This document shows, in pieces, positions 5,409 through 5,477 of a stretch of DNA of 5,477 nt. The position numbers were made by a program, and so were the translations under genes. The notes below the pieces were generated by a model that saw nothing but the letters and a program-made list of their open reading frames with translations, ran no database searches and was not told the origin of the DNA. Position 1 is the first letter of the stretch, and each line of letters starts with the position of its first letter. Origin of the DNA: Planctomycetota bacterium (GTDB lineage Bacteria > Planctomycetota > Phycisphaerae > WQYP01); the NCBI GenBank assembly GCA_021795535.1, contig JAJYPG010000120.1, positions 1 through 5,477 on the forward strand, read 5' to 3'.

Positions 5409-5477
5409 CCAACCTGCTTGGGGGGCGTTGTGATTTACGGAAACTGGCGGCATAAAGGGCCTCGCCTCGTTCCAGTT

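Larger units (their letters stand above)
4973..5477. other. Upstream region of hypF, no recognisable gene
   Basis: About 505 bases without a protein or RNA gene that can be recognised. No tRNA, rRNA, transposase fragment or CRISPR repeat is seen. The right part, particularly 5340-5410, is visibly richer in A and T than the hyp genes. The region holds the hairpin, dyad, possible promoters and doubtful short frames listed separately. It should contain the promoter and leader of the hyp operon, and possibly the start of a rightward gene beyond the window edge. Confidence 0.6.
5076..5477 (+). other. 134-codon stop-free frame running off the right edge, no ATG
   Basis: The plus-strand frame starting at 5076 (after TGA at 5073) has no stop codon up to the window end. 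It contains no ATG; the candidate starts nearest the edge are TTG at 5418 and GTG at 5430, the latter preceded by a G-run (5420-5425) that only loosely resembles a Shine-Dalgarno. The translation matches no family I know, and part of it uses AUA and AGA codons that are rare in the hyp genes. It may be the start of a divergent gene from GTG 5430, or chance. Confidence 0.15.

Noticed and set aside
5176..5412. 78-codon (TTG) and overlapping 64-codon (ATG 5407) minus-strand frames
   Set aside because: Two different frames on the same DNA, neither with domain, convincing ribosome site or protein-like composition; a rightward frame is also open over the same stretch. None can be preferred.

Overview
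The window holds four genes for maturing [NiFe]-hydrogenases, all on the minus strand and read right to left: hypF (4972-2537), hypC (2523-2287), hypD (2290-1082) and hypE (1085-15). About 500 bases of mostly non-coding DNA lie upstream (4973-5477). All four proteins are full length with every expected catalytic or metal-binding motif. Together they build the Fe(CN)2CO unit: HypF activates carbamoyl phosphate and carbamoylates the C-terminal Cys of HypE, HypE dehydrates it to a thiocyanate, and the HypC-HypD complex receives the cyanide on its iron and passes the iron on to the hydrogenase large subunit. The nickel-insertion genes hypA and hypB and the hydrogenase subunits are not in the window.

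The genes are packed as one transcription unit. hypF and hypC are 13 bases apart; hypC/hypD and hypD/hypE each overlap by four bases (ATGA). hypC, hypD and hypE each have a good Shine-Dalgarno exactly 7 bases from the start codon; that of hypF is weaker. The coding region is fairly GC-rich. The organism is a bacterium that makes, or has made, a [NiFe]-hydrogenase. The style of the proteins does not allow a secure phylum; a planctomycete-like or other environmental bacterium is only a guess.

The most unusual signal is inside hypF: a 22-bp inverted repeat with one mismatch (18 bp perfect) around a 10-base spacer at 4697-4750. It lies in the acylphosphatase domain and does not appear to insert residues relative to the family.

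The upstream region has no recognisable gene. It contains a two-part hairpin 80-127 bases before hypF, a 65-codon GTG-started frame whose stop overlaps the hypF ATG as ATGA, a 16-bp dyad with a related direct copy about 60 bp away, weak promoter-like sequences on both strands, and a 134-codon stop-free plus-strand frame that runs off the right edge without an ATG. These are all low-confidence.
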